Positions 46,118-58,006 of a stretch of 64,000 nt of DNA are shown piece after piece. The stretch's first letter is position 1. The number at the start of each line of letters is the position of its first letter. The stretch spans positions 22,347,662 to 22,411,661 of the forward strand of contig NC_086283.1 in NCBI RefSeq assembly GCF_021018805.1, in the 5' to 3' direction. Below the pieces are notes generated by a model. That model had not been told where the DNA came from. It saw nothing but the letters and a program-made list of their open reading frames with translations, and ran no database searches. This DNA comes from Prinia subflava. Lineage: Eukaryota; Chordata; Aves; Passeriformes; Cisticolidae. A program made the translations under genes and the position numbers.

Positions 46118-47519
46118 CTAGTCTTTTTTGGAAAAAATAATGTAAAGATGTTTTGTATAAACTCCGAATTATTTTCTGGTTGCTTTTTCTTAGAAAAACA
46201 AATGAGAACTTAAAAAAGATGAAAAAAAAGAAATCTTAACCACAAGAACGGGTGTAAAACATTGTCATAGAGCTCAGCCCCGAGCTTGTGGGCTGTGCTC
46301 AAGTGTGGGAACTCCCGGGATCGGGACTGGGGACCTGCCCTCGATATAATGCAGGATCAGATGGGCTCCGAGCAGAGAGTGAGGAAGGAATCTGGGATTC
46401 TGTTTCATCCCAGAATCTGTGGCTCATTTCCTGTGTCCCAGATCTCTGAGCCCTGCCCTAGCCATGGGCAGAGACTTGGGGACACACGGTGACCTAAACG
46501 AGCATCAAATTGATCTACTTTCTTATCTTTAACCAAAAAATCCTTGACTTGGGGATGCAGAACTCAATGCAACATCCTGAGATCCTACTCTGATTTTCTG
46601 GGCCTATGGAGCTGCTCCTGGTGCAGATCCCTTTCCCAACTATCCCTGTTTTCTGTTTGCCTGTTTTGGTTGCCAACTGCCAGCTCTCCATGGCCCCATC
46701 TTTTCATGGCCTGGGCTGGGGTGGCTTCTCCTCAGCTGTGCCCACTTCAGTGCAGAGTCCCTGCCCGGGGGGGGTGGCCGTGCCTGGAGCATCTCCAGTG
46801 TCACGTGGCACTTGTCATGGGCAGCTGGAAGGCATCAGGGAGCCCCCCGTTCTCCCAGTTGCTCCCAGGAGCTAGGCTGTGAACCTGTATTATATCGACA
46901 GAGGGTTCCTGGGAGGTTCCAGAGGTGCTGGAGCAGGGATGGACATCATTCTCTCCATCCCGGCAGCGCCACGCCCCTGCACATCCTCACCACACTCCCA
47001 CATTTCAGAGCTGTGCCACCTCCACATCCCACAGCGTCACATCTGTGCTGTCCCCTGTCCCAAGGGGCCTGGCCCCGCCATCACCAGCTGGGGCTGCCAG
47101 ATTTTCCCTGTCCACCCTCCACTGCCGTTAGCCAAGAGGTGGATATGGAGCTGGAGCCTGGATGTGCTCCTGGTGTGGGGCATATGGAATGGTTGGGCAC
47201 TGTGCGGGGAACTGGGCACAGAGGGAACAAGGCCCCTCTGTGCTGGCATCTCCTCAGCTGCAGGGGCACATCCTGGCTCTGGCCTCGGCATCCCTGCGCT
47301 GACTGATCCTTCTTGGCTCCTGGTGGGGCTCCGGTGGTGCCGAGATCCCCTCAGCCGCGCTCCCAGCGGCGCAGATTTTCTTTCTTCGTGTCATGTTCCT
47401 GGTTTTGATTCCTTTCGCCTTGTCCCAGCTCTCCCGCCCAGTAGCATATCATCGGCATTGGTAACAGCTCTGTGGCAGCTGAACTCCATGGAGCCGTGAT
47501 GGAAACTGATATATTGTTA

Positions 47520-47525
47520 AATAAA
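47520..47525 (+). terminator. EFNB1: Canonical polyadenylation signal AATAAA (likely EFNB1 distal)
   Basis: AATAAA is followed at once by GGGG and a run of seven T (47526-47538), and then by a second GT-rich stretch around 47559-47575. This suits a cleavage site near 47540-47550. It is the first canonical plus-strand hexamer with good downstream GT-rich elements that I see after the EFNB1 stop codon. It may serve the longest transcript; a proximal end near 46.2 kb is also possible. Confidence 0.6.
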
Positions 47526-48026
47526 AGGGGTTTTTTTCCTATGGAATCCTGGCTGTCTCCTGTGTGCTTTGTTCCTGCCCCAGGTTTGAAACTGCAGCCT
47601 GAGCTGAAGGGATCTGGGAAGAGCTGGCTGGGACTCACCGGCTGGTCCTGTATGGAGCTGATGGTTTGGTTTGGTCAGGAAAAGTGTGGAGATTTTTGTC
47701 AAATATTTACCACTTGGACTCAGGATTAGATGCATTCAGGGTTTGGATATGGTTGGGCACTCCATGGATATGGTCTTTTCCAGTCCAGATGATTCAGTGT
47801 TTCCATGGCTTTGTCCCTGCAGCTGGAGAATCCTGGAGGCCCCTGGATTCCATTTAGGCTTGAGGGGCTGCTCCTGTGCTCTAGAGCAGGCAGAGCCTAT
47901 TGGGAGCTGCTGGTGGGTGGCACAGGACAGGGATGTCCCATTCCAGGCAGGAATGGACCTGCTCCAGACAGGTACAGGGAAAAGCAGGAAGGGAGTGAGG
48001 CTGGCTCCTCCTCACCCTGGAGATGT

Positions 48027-48068
48027 TTTAGGAGAGGATGGAGTCGTTTTAGGAGAGGATGGAGTCGT
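48027..48068. repeat. Short tandem duplication, ~21 bp
   Basis: TTTTAGGAGAGGATGGAGTC is repeated twice in a row. Confidence 0.85.
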
Positions 48069-49198
48069 GGAAGTACTTGCCTGGTGCAAACCACACCTGC
48101 TCCAGTCCAGGTTTTCTTGTCAGGAATTTTGGGTGCTGGATTCTGGGGTAACCACAGGAATATGGGAGGGAATGGGTCTGGTTCATGGGATGTCAGAGGT
48201 ATAATGGAGCTGAGGCACCAAGAGAAGCTGGAGAAAACTCATCCAACCCAGAGGGGTTCCATCCTTGGAGATGGAACGCAGGGATAGTTTGGAGGTGCTT
48301 GGGCGCAAGCAGAACCTCCAGGACCATGCTAAGAACCTGCTGGAGTGAGCAGGGAATGCCGGGTTGGGGGTTGGGATGGGGGGGCCCTGGGGTGCACTGG
48401 CCGGGCTCAAATGTGGTTTGCTGGTTTCAGAATCCTCCCTCTCTGCTTGCTTTGATCCCAGTGGGAATGAAATAAGGCTTTTAATTCTAAACAGCTTTGC
48501 TGGGTCCTGATGCCCAGAGGGAGAACTGGAAGTGCCAAACGTGCTGGGACCTGCCAGCAGAGGGAAAAGTGCTTTAACAGGTTCCTGGAACCCACCCCCA
48601 GCCGGGAGCGAGAGTGTGGGAGGGTCCCTCTGGCTCCGGGGCTGCTCCTGGTGGGACCAGCAGGGACTGGGGGGTGCAGAGCCTGCCAGGCCCATGGGAT
48701 CACTCCTGGTGCTCCATGTGTGTCCCAAGACAGCTGCAGAAAGGGTTCCCATGGGGCAGGAATGTGCTGGAGCTGTGTCTCCTCCTGATTCTACCCCAGT
48801 GCGAGATCCTGCAGAAGTCCCTGTGCTGGGAAGGGTTTGGTTGAAAGCATCCTTGTCCCTGTCTGTGATGGGAGGGGACGTCAAACCCTGCTGCCAGTGC
48901 CCAAGGAGGACATAGGAGCAGAGGCCGTGCGGTGGCTCTGCTTCACTCCCAGGGGCCAGCTGGCAGCAAGGGATCAGCAGGATCCTACCCGGGAGCCTCT
49001 GGATCTGGAAAGTTCATTAAAGCTGCAGAGCTGCTGATGGTTTTGGATGTCCATCAGGACTGGAGGAGTTATTTTAATTATTTCACATAAAGGAGCTTTT
49101 TGTCGAGTTTATTAACTCGCCTTTGGCCGGATCCCATTTGGGAGTGGGGCGGCTGCCAGGCCGGCAGAGCCGGAGCATTTGCAGGATTGGGCTGCTGG

Positions 49199-49455
49199 GG
49201 GTAACCATGTCCCTGCTGCAGGAGTATTTGGGGGGATTGGGATACTGGGGGGCACCGTGTTCCTGGTGCAGGAGCATTTGGAGGGATTGGGATACTGGGG
49301 GGCACTGTGTTTCTGGTGCAGGAGTGTTTGGGGGATTGGGATACTGGGTGGCACCATGTTCCTGGTGCAGGAGTGTTTGGGGGATTGGGATACTGGGTGG
49401 CACCATGTTCCTGGTGCAGGAGTGTTTGGGGGATTGGGATGCCAGGGTCACCTTG
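49199..49455. repeat. Minisatellite, 49-51-bp unit, about 5 copies
   Basis: Units run GGAGTGTTTGGGGGATTGGG, ATACTGGGTGGCACCATG, then TTCCTGGTGCA. Two central copies are identical (49 bp); the outer ones have point changes and one- or two-base indels. The high identity suggests recent expansion and possible length polymorphism. It gives long artificial repeat frames on both strands. Confidence 0.95.
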
Positions 49456-50465
49456 GGTGCAGGAGCGGTGCCATTGTGTGCCATGGCCAGGGTGGAACCC
49501 ACATGGAAGGGGAGTCCATATGGGAAGAACCTGTATGATCTGGTTAAGGGATGGGAAGCTCAAAGCCCCTTGGGGGAAGGTGAGCGGGGAATGATGGATC
49601 AGCAGCACTTCCAGCTCCAGTCTGAGACCAGGCTCAGATGGAGATGGGACATAGGAGCTGCTGTGGGGCTCAGGATGAGCTCTGGTGTGGGGGAGCACGA
49701 GGCAAGGACACCCCCAGGATTCCCAGAACATTGGCTCCATGTGCTGGGGCTGTGGTGATGGCACTGGTGCTGACAGGGTGCTCTCCCTGTTGCACCCATC
49801 CTCTCCCTCCTAATCCCAGCACTGCCAAGGCATTGCCATCCCTGGAGCTTCCCACTCCTCTCTAGGCCCTGTGCAGCAGTTGCTCCTGCCCATGAGCTGG
49901 CCCTGGAAGGCAGCAGGGATGGAGCTGGAGCACCAGTGCCTCCAGCCCCTGTTCTTCCCAGCTTTGGTAGTATTCCCTGGATCTCGGCAGGGCTGAGGGT
50001 GAACAGGACAATGTATCCCAGATTTCCTTTCTGATATCACACTCCATTCTCCCATTGCTGCAGCTCATTCCTGGCCTCATCCACCCCTCCCAGCACACTC
50101 AGCCTCCTCCTCTGGCATTTCCATTCCAAGGGGAGCATCTGAACCCCCCAGCCTGGAAGGGGCTGGATAACAGCAATTCCTGTTCATAAACCTTGGCTGG
50201 ACCAGCTGTGGCCGCCAGGATTGGGAAGTTTATCCTTGTTCTCCCTGCAGTATATCCAAAATAACTAACAGGTTTTCCTGGTTGAGGGGCTGGGCTTTTC
50301 CCACAGCCAGGCTTTCTGCTGCATCCACTGGCTGGCCTGCACCTGGTTTCCAAGGAGAGGAGCCTGGAAGATCCATTAGGCTGTCGTGGAATGCAACGAG
50401 TCCCGCGGGCTCCGTAATAAGAGCAATAACGGGAATGCACTGGGGGGCCGTTTGTCACAGGGATA

Positions 50466-50555
50466 GGATGGGATGGGATGGGATGGGATGGGATGGGATG
50501 GGATGGGATGGGATGGGATGGGATGGGATGGGATGGGATGGGATGGGATGGGATG
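50466..50555. repeat. (GGATG)18 pentanucleotide microsatellite
   Basis: Eighteen perfect tandem copies of GGATG cover 90 bases, then imperfect GGATG blocks separated by GCACAA continue to about 50615. A perfect array of this length is likely to vary in length between individuals. The opposite strand reads as an artificial SHPIP repeat. Confidence 0.98.
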
Positions 50556-51466
50556 GCACAAGGATGGGATGGCACAAGGATGGGGATGGGGACAGATAGG
50601 GGATGGGATGGAGACGGGAATGTAGATGGTGTTCTCTGTGTTAGACACTGAATGGGGTGGGAAGAGGAGAAGGGTGAGGAAGAGGAGGACGAGAGTACAG
50701 CTGGTGCTGGCAAGGCAGCAGGTCGGGCTCCAGTGCTCTCCCTGTGTTCCTGTGCCACTGCCAGCCCCATCCCTGTGCCAGGGCAACCATCTGTGCCCGA
50801 GGCGGAGCAGATCCGGGTGGAGCGGGCCCGGCGCCGCTCGCACAAAGGCCCCGCAGTTGGACCCCGCGGAGCTCAAGTGCTCAGAGAAAAGCGTCACGCG
50901 CTGCCAAGGTTTTTCCTCCGCAGGCAGGCCCGGAGCCAGCAGGGATGGTTGCAGACTTTTTTCCCCTGGCAGCGCTTCCAGCATCCTGAAAAGGCTCTTC
51001 CCTGGTCATATCCCAGCCAGCCAGGATGTGCAGGGGCTCCCATGAATGACCTCCCTGGGTTTGCCAGCAACCTGCTGGGATAACCATGAGGAAAGGGCTA
51101 GGCTGGATGGGTCACAGGGCTGGAAAAAGCAAAGGAGCGTGCTAGGAAGCGATGGGGGGATGGGGAAACTTTGTCCCAGCGAAACAGGGAGCTTCAGGAT
51201 AAATCCTGTAGGTTTTGGTTCGTTAAGAAGGAATGAACATGGCTCTCCAGCAAACATCAGTTAATTATGTGCAAGGTTTTAATGTTCCTGAAACACAACC
51301 CTTGGAGAGGGTCCCCCAGCTGCTGGAAGGGGGTTTGAAGGAAACAGTGTTTTTCCTTCTGTTTTTGATGGAGGATGAGAGAAAAATGGGAAATATCAGT
51401 ATTGTGGCCACCCTGAGAGCTGCTGCTGAGCCAACCCAGGATCCCACTAGTGCTGTAGTGTTCCGC

Positions 51467-51590
51467 CTCTCCGCATTCCCGGGAGTCTGACAGGGGCTTG
51501 TCCTGCTTTTCAGCAATCTTGGGATCCCGACAGAGGCTTTTTCTGCCTCTCAGTAATCCCGGGACCCTGTGGTGAGGGATTCTCCCTCCT
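51467..51590. repeat. 41-bp degenerate tandem repeat, 3 copies
   Basis: Units starting near 51467, 51508 and 51549 share CAATCnTGGGATCC-like or CATTCCCGGGAGTC-like cores followed by GACAGGGGCTTGTCCTGC-type sequence. Confidence 0.65.
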
Positions 51591-53340
51591 CTGAGCCAGC
51601 CTAGGATGCAGCTGGGAGGTTGCCCCATTTCAATGGTCACTCTGTGCTTCTTCCCCAGGGCACAGGGGATAAGGACACTGTGACGGCAGCGTGAATGTGT
51701 CCTGGGGGAGGTGTGATCCAGGCTCCCATTGCTTCACCCCACCCCGTGGAGGGATGTGGCTGAACCTTTGTCAGTTCTCCTGTCCCTCAGAGCTCAGGGA
51801 TGGGATTTGGGCAGAGCCAGGCAAGCTCCTGGGCTCCTGTTCTCATCCTGCAGCTCTCGTTCCCATCCCAGCAATCGCCTCCAGCCTTGGACCTGCCCTG
51901 GCTGGGAAGGGCCAAGCGAGGCTTCAGTTTCAGCCCAGCTCCCCCCTAATTCCTGCAGCCTGGTGTAATCCTCCCCAGCGAGCCTAGCGCCAGGTTCCTG
52001 CTGGAAATTGGCTCTGGCTGTGGCTCTGGGGTCTTTGTAGGGAAGCTGAGCCAGAAGGAAAAGCGAGCTGGAGATTCCAAAGGGCTGGTGGGGGGGGATC
52101 CGCTCTCCTCCACCTGGGGGCTGGGGTAGCTCAGGTGGGGACGTGGCCCAGCTGGTGTCTGGAGTGGGGTGGAAAAAGGCCTGAATCTGCTGAGAGCTGG
52201 GGTGGGATGATGGGGTGCTGTGGGGTGCCAGCCCTGTCCAGCAGCAGGCAAAGGGCTTCCTAGGATGCTCAGGAGGTGTCCCAGCTGGAGATGGGCTTCT
52301 CCTGGTGCAGACGGAGGTGGGGAGGGATACAGGGAGTATCTGGGGAGATGAGCCAGTGGGTGAACCCACAGTCAGCAGCAGAGATAGCTGCCTGTGGGGT
52401 TCACTTTGCATCAGTGAGGGAGATTTCCTGCTGCCCCAGCCCCAATAGGGAAAGCTGCACTTGGAAAAACGGGGTGGAGGGCTCCCATGGCTGCTGTCCC
52501 CGTGGGACACCCTGGTGTCCCCTCAACTGCAGCTGTGCCCAGCCCAGCTCATTCCAGTGCCGGGGCTGCAGGAACTTGGAAGGATGGCAGCTCCCATCCC
52601 GTGTCCATCACTTTGTCCTGGCTGGAAATGAGAGAGCAGCTCATGAGGAGGATGCGGGATGAACTGTGGCTGCCCACAGGGTCAGGCTAGGGGGGGACCT
52701 GCAGGGGCTGGATCACAGCGAGGGTTGAGGGGACCACGCGACCAGGAAAAAAGGTTTCCCGGGGGATGGATGGAAGGGCTGAGCTTCATCCCAGTGGGAG
52801 AAGGCAGCTCTGAGCAGGCAGAGGTGGGTCCTACTGTAGTGTCCATCCCATCTCCCCCCCGGGCACAGCCCTGCCAGAGCCTGACACGTCTTCTTACCCT
52901 CCCTGGGCTTCCAACAATAATCCCGGTGCCGGCTGGGCTTTGCTGCTCTTGGACGCGGGAGTGGGGCTGGAGCGCTCGGCTCGTAAGGCGATATCCTGAT
53001 ATCCCAGCAGCCGGAGCAGCCGAACAAAGACGTAGTGTCTGCGGCGCCCCGGGTCACCCGGAAACCCGTCCCAGCCTGGGGGGAAAGGGTTAAGGAGGGC
53101 TGAGCCTCCAAACATCCCGCCATCCTTCTCAAAACCAACAGAGGGGTAATTAGCTGAGCCTGGGTGTCCTTGGGGGGTGCAGAGGGCAGGGGGCACCTGG
53201 AGTGTTCGGTGCAGGGGCAGCGAGGCCGAGGGGGCTCCTCCTGAATCCCAGGAAATCCCAGGCTATGAACACCTCACTTACAGCTCAGGCAGAGGCATCG
53301 AAGCCCGGGGGGTGGGGATTTTATTCCATGTCTTATCGCA

Positions 53341-53525
53341 GGATCACAGAATCATTAAGATGGGAAAATCCCTCTGATATTGTGGAATCCTACTGTTCTC
53401 CCAGCACTCCCAAGTGTCACTTCCACATGTTTTTTTAACACTTCCAGGGATGGTGATTCCATCACTTCCCTGGGCAACCTGTTCCAGGGCCTGACCACTC
53501 TTTCAGAGAAGAAAATCCTGCAGGG
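53341..53525 (-). repeat. CR1 LINE 3' fragment, reverse
   Basis: GGATCACAGAATCATTAAG, ACACTTCCAGGGATGGTGA, TTCCATCACTTCCCTGGGCA, ACCTGTTCCAGGGCCTGACC and ACTCTTTCAGAGAAGAAAAT are the reverse complement of the CR1 3' region. Confidence 0.92.
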
Positions 53526-53733
53526 TTTCCCAGAGTCAGTTTTGGTGATCCCAGCTGCTGGAAGTGAATTTCCAGGCACAGAAACCCTGTGCCTGTGAGA
53601 GGAATGCAAGAATTCCCACCAGGAATGCAATTTGGATGTTGGAACCCCCTCATTCACCTGGAGATGGGCAGGAGCCATAAAAGATTCTCCAGGTGCAGCA
53701 GTGGGTCTCGGGCTTGCCCTGCCCAGAGATGTT

Positions 53734-53781
53734 CCATGGGATGCTCCATGGGATGCTCCATGGGATGCTCCATGGGATGCT
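53734..53781. repeat. 12-bp tandem repeat, 4 perfect copies
   Basis: CCATGGGATGCT is repeated four times without change. The 12-base period keeps all frames open and gives artificial MGCS- or WSIP-type peptide repeats. Confidence 0.97.
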
Positions 53782-53784
53782 CCG

Positions 53785-54005
53785 GCCCCACCACATCCCG
53801 TGCTCCCTCCGCTCTTCCCCGCGGCACCGCTGGCTGCGGGAGAGAGGCGGGGAGGGACGGGCGGGCGAATCCTGCCCTGAATGCGAGAGAAAGGCTCTTT
53901 CAGGGAGTGCAGCCAAGCACAGAGCGCGGCCAGAGCGCGGCCGCAGCCGGGGGAGGCCCAGCGGCCCCAGCGGGATGGGCGGGGAGGATGGAGCTGGAGC
54001 ACGGC
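53785..54005. other. CpG-rich patch (possible small CpG island)
   Basis: CG dinucleotides are dense here (CCGCGGCACCGC, GAGCGCGGCC twice, GCGGCCGCAG, GGGCGGG boxes). It may be a promoter-type island of an unannotated transcript, or only local composition. No gene is seen starting from it. Confidence 0.35.
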
Positions 54006-57000
54006 TGAGCCTCAGAGAGAGGAATATCTCTGGAGGAAGGGAAGGCGGAAGCTTCCTGGGAGACCAGGACTTCCAGCTGGACCCTCTGGATCATCCTGAC
54101 CTTGTACTAGGGCTGCTCCCGCTGCAGGTGGGGTTTTCCAGCCAGGATGGGCACCTCGGCTGTGGAGCCCCTCCCATCTCCAGCATCAGGAGATGCTGGC
54201 GGAGCAAAAGGCTCCTCAGCCAAGTGGGATTCATCCTGCCAGAAGCAGTAGCAGGCAGCCGGGAATGCTGACAGCTCACCCCGGAGTTGAGGGGTGCTGG
54301 GGCAGTGGCAGTGGAGGGGTCTGGGAGAGCTTGGCTCTCACCTTCCATCTGTGAAGTGGGAAACCATTCCTTCTCCTCCAGCAGGTTTGAAAGGAATGGT
54401 TTTACCCTAAAAATCAAGTAATTAACACTTCCCACTTCCTCTGGACAGACTGGTCCTGCCCAGAGTCCCGTGCCCAGCTCCCCAGTCCCAGCCCCAAACC
54501 TGGAATTTGCTCTGCCGTGGTCGCTTTGTTTCTACCAGAGTGGGGTGAAACGTGTCCAATTAATGCTGTGCTCAACAAAAAATACGCAGTTTTGGACTGG
54601 CCTGGGCTATTCATTCATTCTGGGTTCGGGGCCAAAAGAACGGATTTTTAAAAATATAAAAATGTCTCACTTCGACATTTTTAAAATAAAATATTTTGGC
54701 TTTGCCTTTGGAGTCAGAGCTGGGAGATCAGGTGAAGCCATAGGGAGCACTTCTAAACACATTTTTTCCAACCTAACTCTCCCTTCCCAAACAAACTTGG
54801 CCTTTTCTCTGGCTGCATTTAACGTGGGATTGTTTGTTTATCCTTGTGCAGACCACGGCGTTTGCTTTTTGTGGTGTTTCTTGTTTGTTCTGGGATCCTT
54901 GAAATGATTTGGGTTTTGTTATTATTTGCTCGCTGAAGGAAACCCCAAATCCGTTATTTTCATACCTCTTGTTGCAGTAGGTTTTTCTCCAGCACTTCCC
55001 TGTCACCCACCAGCAGGAAGAGGGATTTGGGGTGTCGCATCCTACGGACTGACCCTTGTGGGGTTCTTGGTTGTTTTGGGGGTCTGTGCTTGAGGGCTTT
55101 TTAGTTTTTTTAGGGTGTCTGTGTGCCCAGGCTGAGAGGATTTTGTAGCAGCGAAGCCAAGGGGTGGCCATAGGAGCCATGGGAAGGGGATCCCTAGGGA
55201 TGTGTCCTGCTCCACCACCCGCTGACCCTCTCCTCAGGGAACTCTGGAAGATCAGCAAGGTTTTTCCCAAGCTAAGTAATTCCAGTAATTCTGTGCCGAT
55301 ACTGGTCGGGCGGTGGGTGATGCTCTGTGGGAAGCAAATGGGGGGTTCCCGTTTGAGGTGAGCCCTATCCCCTGCTTCCCTTCCCCGCCGTGTGTCCCTG
55401 CCCGCCCCGTGCCCGGCTCGGGCACCGCCAGCGCTGCCTGATGTGTCCTGGCAGCCGCCGCCTCCGGCTCCTCGGGACGCGATGAGTCCTGACGGCGCGG
55501 CCCCGTTACACAATGGGCTCTGCTGCGGAGGGGCCGGGGGCTGTGGGGACCTGAACCCCCACACAGACACCTCCGTGCCTCGTCCGGCCTGTCTGCTCCA
55601 TTTCCCGGGCCATTCCGTGGGGTTTTCCATGGGGATGCTGAGCCGGTCACTGTGGATGTTCTGCCAGTCTCTGGCCTTGTGGGCTGCGAGCAGCGAGCTG
55701 TGGCTGAGGGAGAGGATGGTGGGGGAGGAAGTTCTGCTTGTCCAAAGCCTCCTTTTTCCCTGCATCTCCTCTTCCCAGATCCTGGCCCTGCTGGAGCAGC
55801 AGCTCCCCGGCATCCCTGTGCCGGCTGCGTCTCCCGGGACCGGCTGGGCTGGTGTGACAGGCGTGAACGGAGCGGTGGTGACACAGCTACGTGTCCTCAT
55901 TCTTCACTGTGGCCTCTGTGTGCAACTTTTAATTGCTTTGTGCCGTGGGTGGCGAGCCCGGCAGCCCAGGATCTGTGGCGCCAGAGGAGCCGGCTCTTCC
56001 TCGCTATTGTCAGTGCTCCTGGAATGCTGGAGCCCTGGCACAGCTCCTGTCTGGAGAGACCCCCAAGCTAGGCAGGGATCACCCCCCCAGTCTGAGACAG
56101 AGATAGCTCCAAGCCATTCCGGGTCCAGGGAACTGTTTGGAACCATTTCTATTCTCCCTGTCCCTGCATCCTCCCTGTCATCACATCCTCCTTCCCCAGG
56201 CTGGCAGCAGGCACAGATCAGGGGGCAGGGAGCTGGAATGGTGAGGGGGATGCTCATGGCCAGCTGAAGATCCTCAATGCCTGGTTGGAGTTGGCATCCA
56301 ACATTCATTGGAGGCAGCCCCATACCGCTGGCCACGGGACAAGCTGGCAGGGGACAGGAGGGGGCTGTGTCCCCCACGGTGGGGACAGGGGATGGCAGCA
56401 GGCATGGAGAGCCCCCACAGCCCTCCTCCTCCACGGCCTCCAAATGCTCTGGCCTGGTGGGAGGCTGCAGGTTCCTTCCTGGAGGAGCAGAAGGGTCCTG
56501 CAGATCTCAGCATCCTCCTTGGCTGGTGCCTCGGCCACCTGGAAGATGATGGGAATCAGCCTGGTTTGGAGTGGGTTGGATCCTGTCTCCTCACCCAGGA
56601 TGTCTGCGTGTGCACTGCGATAGGGGGTGTGGGAGGCGGCTGGGTCCTCTTGGCATTGTCAAGGGGGATTTGGGGAGTACTCATCTCCCAGGACAGGGTC
56701 ACCCCACTTTTGCTGACATCCTGGGAGAGGTGAGGAGTAGGATGCTCCCACATGGACACATTGTGCCATGGTCCCCATCTGTGCCATGGGGTCTCATCCA
56801 TCTGTCAGTAGGTCCAGCTCCCAGCTGGAGCATCAAGGACCCACAATTCTTGTGGGTTTCTGAGCCCTGGGAAGATCCAGCTGGGATCTTTTATGGCAAA
56901 TTTTGGAGCACACCAGGAGCCCAGGGCTGCACCACGTGGTGAGGAGAGCGAGAAACCTGGAGCAGCCCTGAGAGGTGTGACAGCTCCTGGACATCTCGCA

Positions 57001-57141
57001 GCTCTGTGCTCACTGTAATCAGTGTTACTGGGAATCTCAGCCTCTCCTGTGATCTCTGCGGCTCCACAGAACAAGTCTGGAATCTGGGAGCCACAGCTCA
57101 TGGCATTCGACAAGAACTTCCTTCTATGGCTGAGGCAAAGA

Positions 57142-57187
57142 GCTCTTTGTTGTTGTTGTTGTTGTTGTTATTATTATTACTATTATT
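57142..57187. repeat. (GTT)n(ATT)n microsatellite
   Basis: About seven GTT units pass directly into ATT units with one ACT interruption. Confidence 0.93.
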
Positions 57188-57887
57188 GATCTATGGCTTA
57201 GCCCCTCCACTGCCCTCTCCCTCCTCTAACTCTCCTCTCCCTCTGGGGCTCTCTGGGATTCTGCTCATCCTGGGAGAAGAGGAGCTGTGACATTCTTGGT
57301 GTGTGGCCATGGAGCCTCAACAGCCCCCTGCGGGGGAAGGTACCATTCCCACCTCAGAGACTGCAGGGAATACATTCCTCCCTCTGCATCTTCAAGCTGC
57401 AAAGGTGTCACAGTCCTTCCCAGGGCACAAAAATTCCGGTGGCAATAATACAGAGCCCTGTGCTGCTCTGTTGTCATCCTCTGAGCCTGCCCTCCTGATG
57501 GTGCTGGGGTCCTGCTTCCAGGATGGATGGTGGTGGAGCAGGATTCTGGCATGTATACCTCCTGGTATCCTCAGGGGAGGATGGATGCAGGGAAGCCTCA
57601 GGAAAGCTGGGAGAGAGGGTCTTTGTGGCTGCGGGAAGGGCAGCCCTGGTCTCACAGTTATTTTGGGGGCAGGAAAACAGGTTTTGTCCCAGATTCTCTG
57701 GGGTCTGGGTGCTGCTGGCCCTAGGTGATGGTCCTGCCCGGCAGCACCAAAACTGGTGAGAAGAGAGTTCATTTGAGCTGGAAATCACTACCAGTGCCAG
57801 GCATCCTGTGAGGAGGGACCAGCATTCCTCATCCCATCCTGCAATTCTGGGCAGCAGCTTTTGTGTGGCACTCGGCAATGCCAGGGC

Positions 57888-58006
57888 ATGGAACTGTAGA
57901 CTCCTTGAACAGTTTGGATTGAGTGGGACCTTAATGCCCATCCCATTCCACCTCCTGCCATGGAAGGCAGCCCTTCCACTATCCCAGGTTGCTCCTCGCC
58001 GCATCC
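57888..58006 (-). repeat. CR1 LINE 3' fragment, reverse
   Basis: ACTCCTTGAACAGTTTGGAT, GGGACCTTAATGCCCATCC and TTCCACTATCCCAGGTTGCT are diverged reverse CR1 3' sequence. Confidence 0.85.

Larger units (their letters stand above)
43588..47545 (+). other. EFNB1: EFNB1 3' untranslated region (predicted)
   Basis: The sequence from the stop codon to just after the AATAAA at 47520 is read as 3' UTR of about 4 kb. Its first 280 bases are GC-rich. It then has AU-rich blocks: an AUUUA at 43752-43756; an ACT/ATT repeat running into T-rich sequence at 44117-44180; and a T/A-rich segment at 46040-46260 that includes a C10 run and two Pumilio-type sites. A shorter form could end near 46.2 kb, where a variant TATAAA hexamer lies at 46156-46161 within A/T-rich sequence. 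The exact end cannot be fixed from sequence alone. The long open frame at 43609-44508 in another phase looks like an effect of GC-rich composition. Confidence 0.7.

Noticed and set aside
49078..49764. Minus-strand frame with repeated NTPAPGT/PSIPIP units, resembling a repeat protein
   Set aside because: It is the translation of the 49-51-bp minisatellite.
50099..50845. Minus-strand frame with SHPIP repeats
   Set aside because: It is the translation of the (GGATG)18 array.
53589..54008. Plus-strand frame with repeated MGCS units (antimicrobial-like cysteine repeats)
   Set aside because: It comes from the four 12-bp repeats. There is no signal peptide logic or homology.
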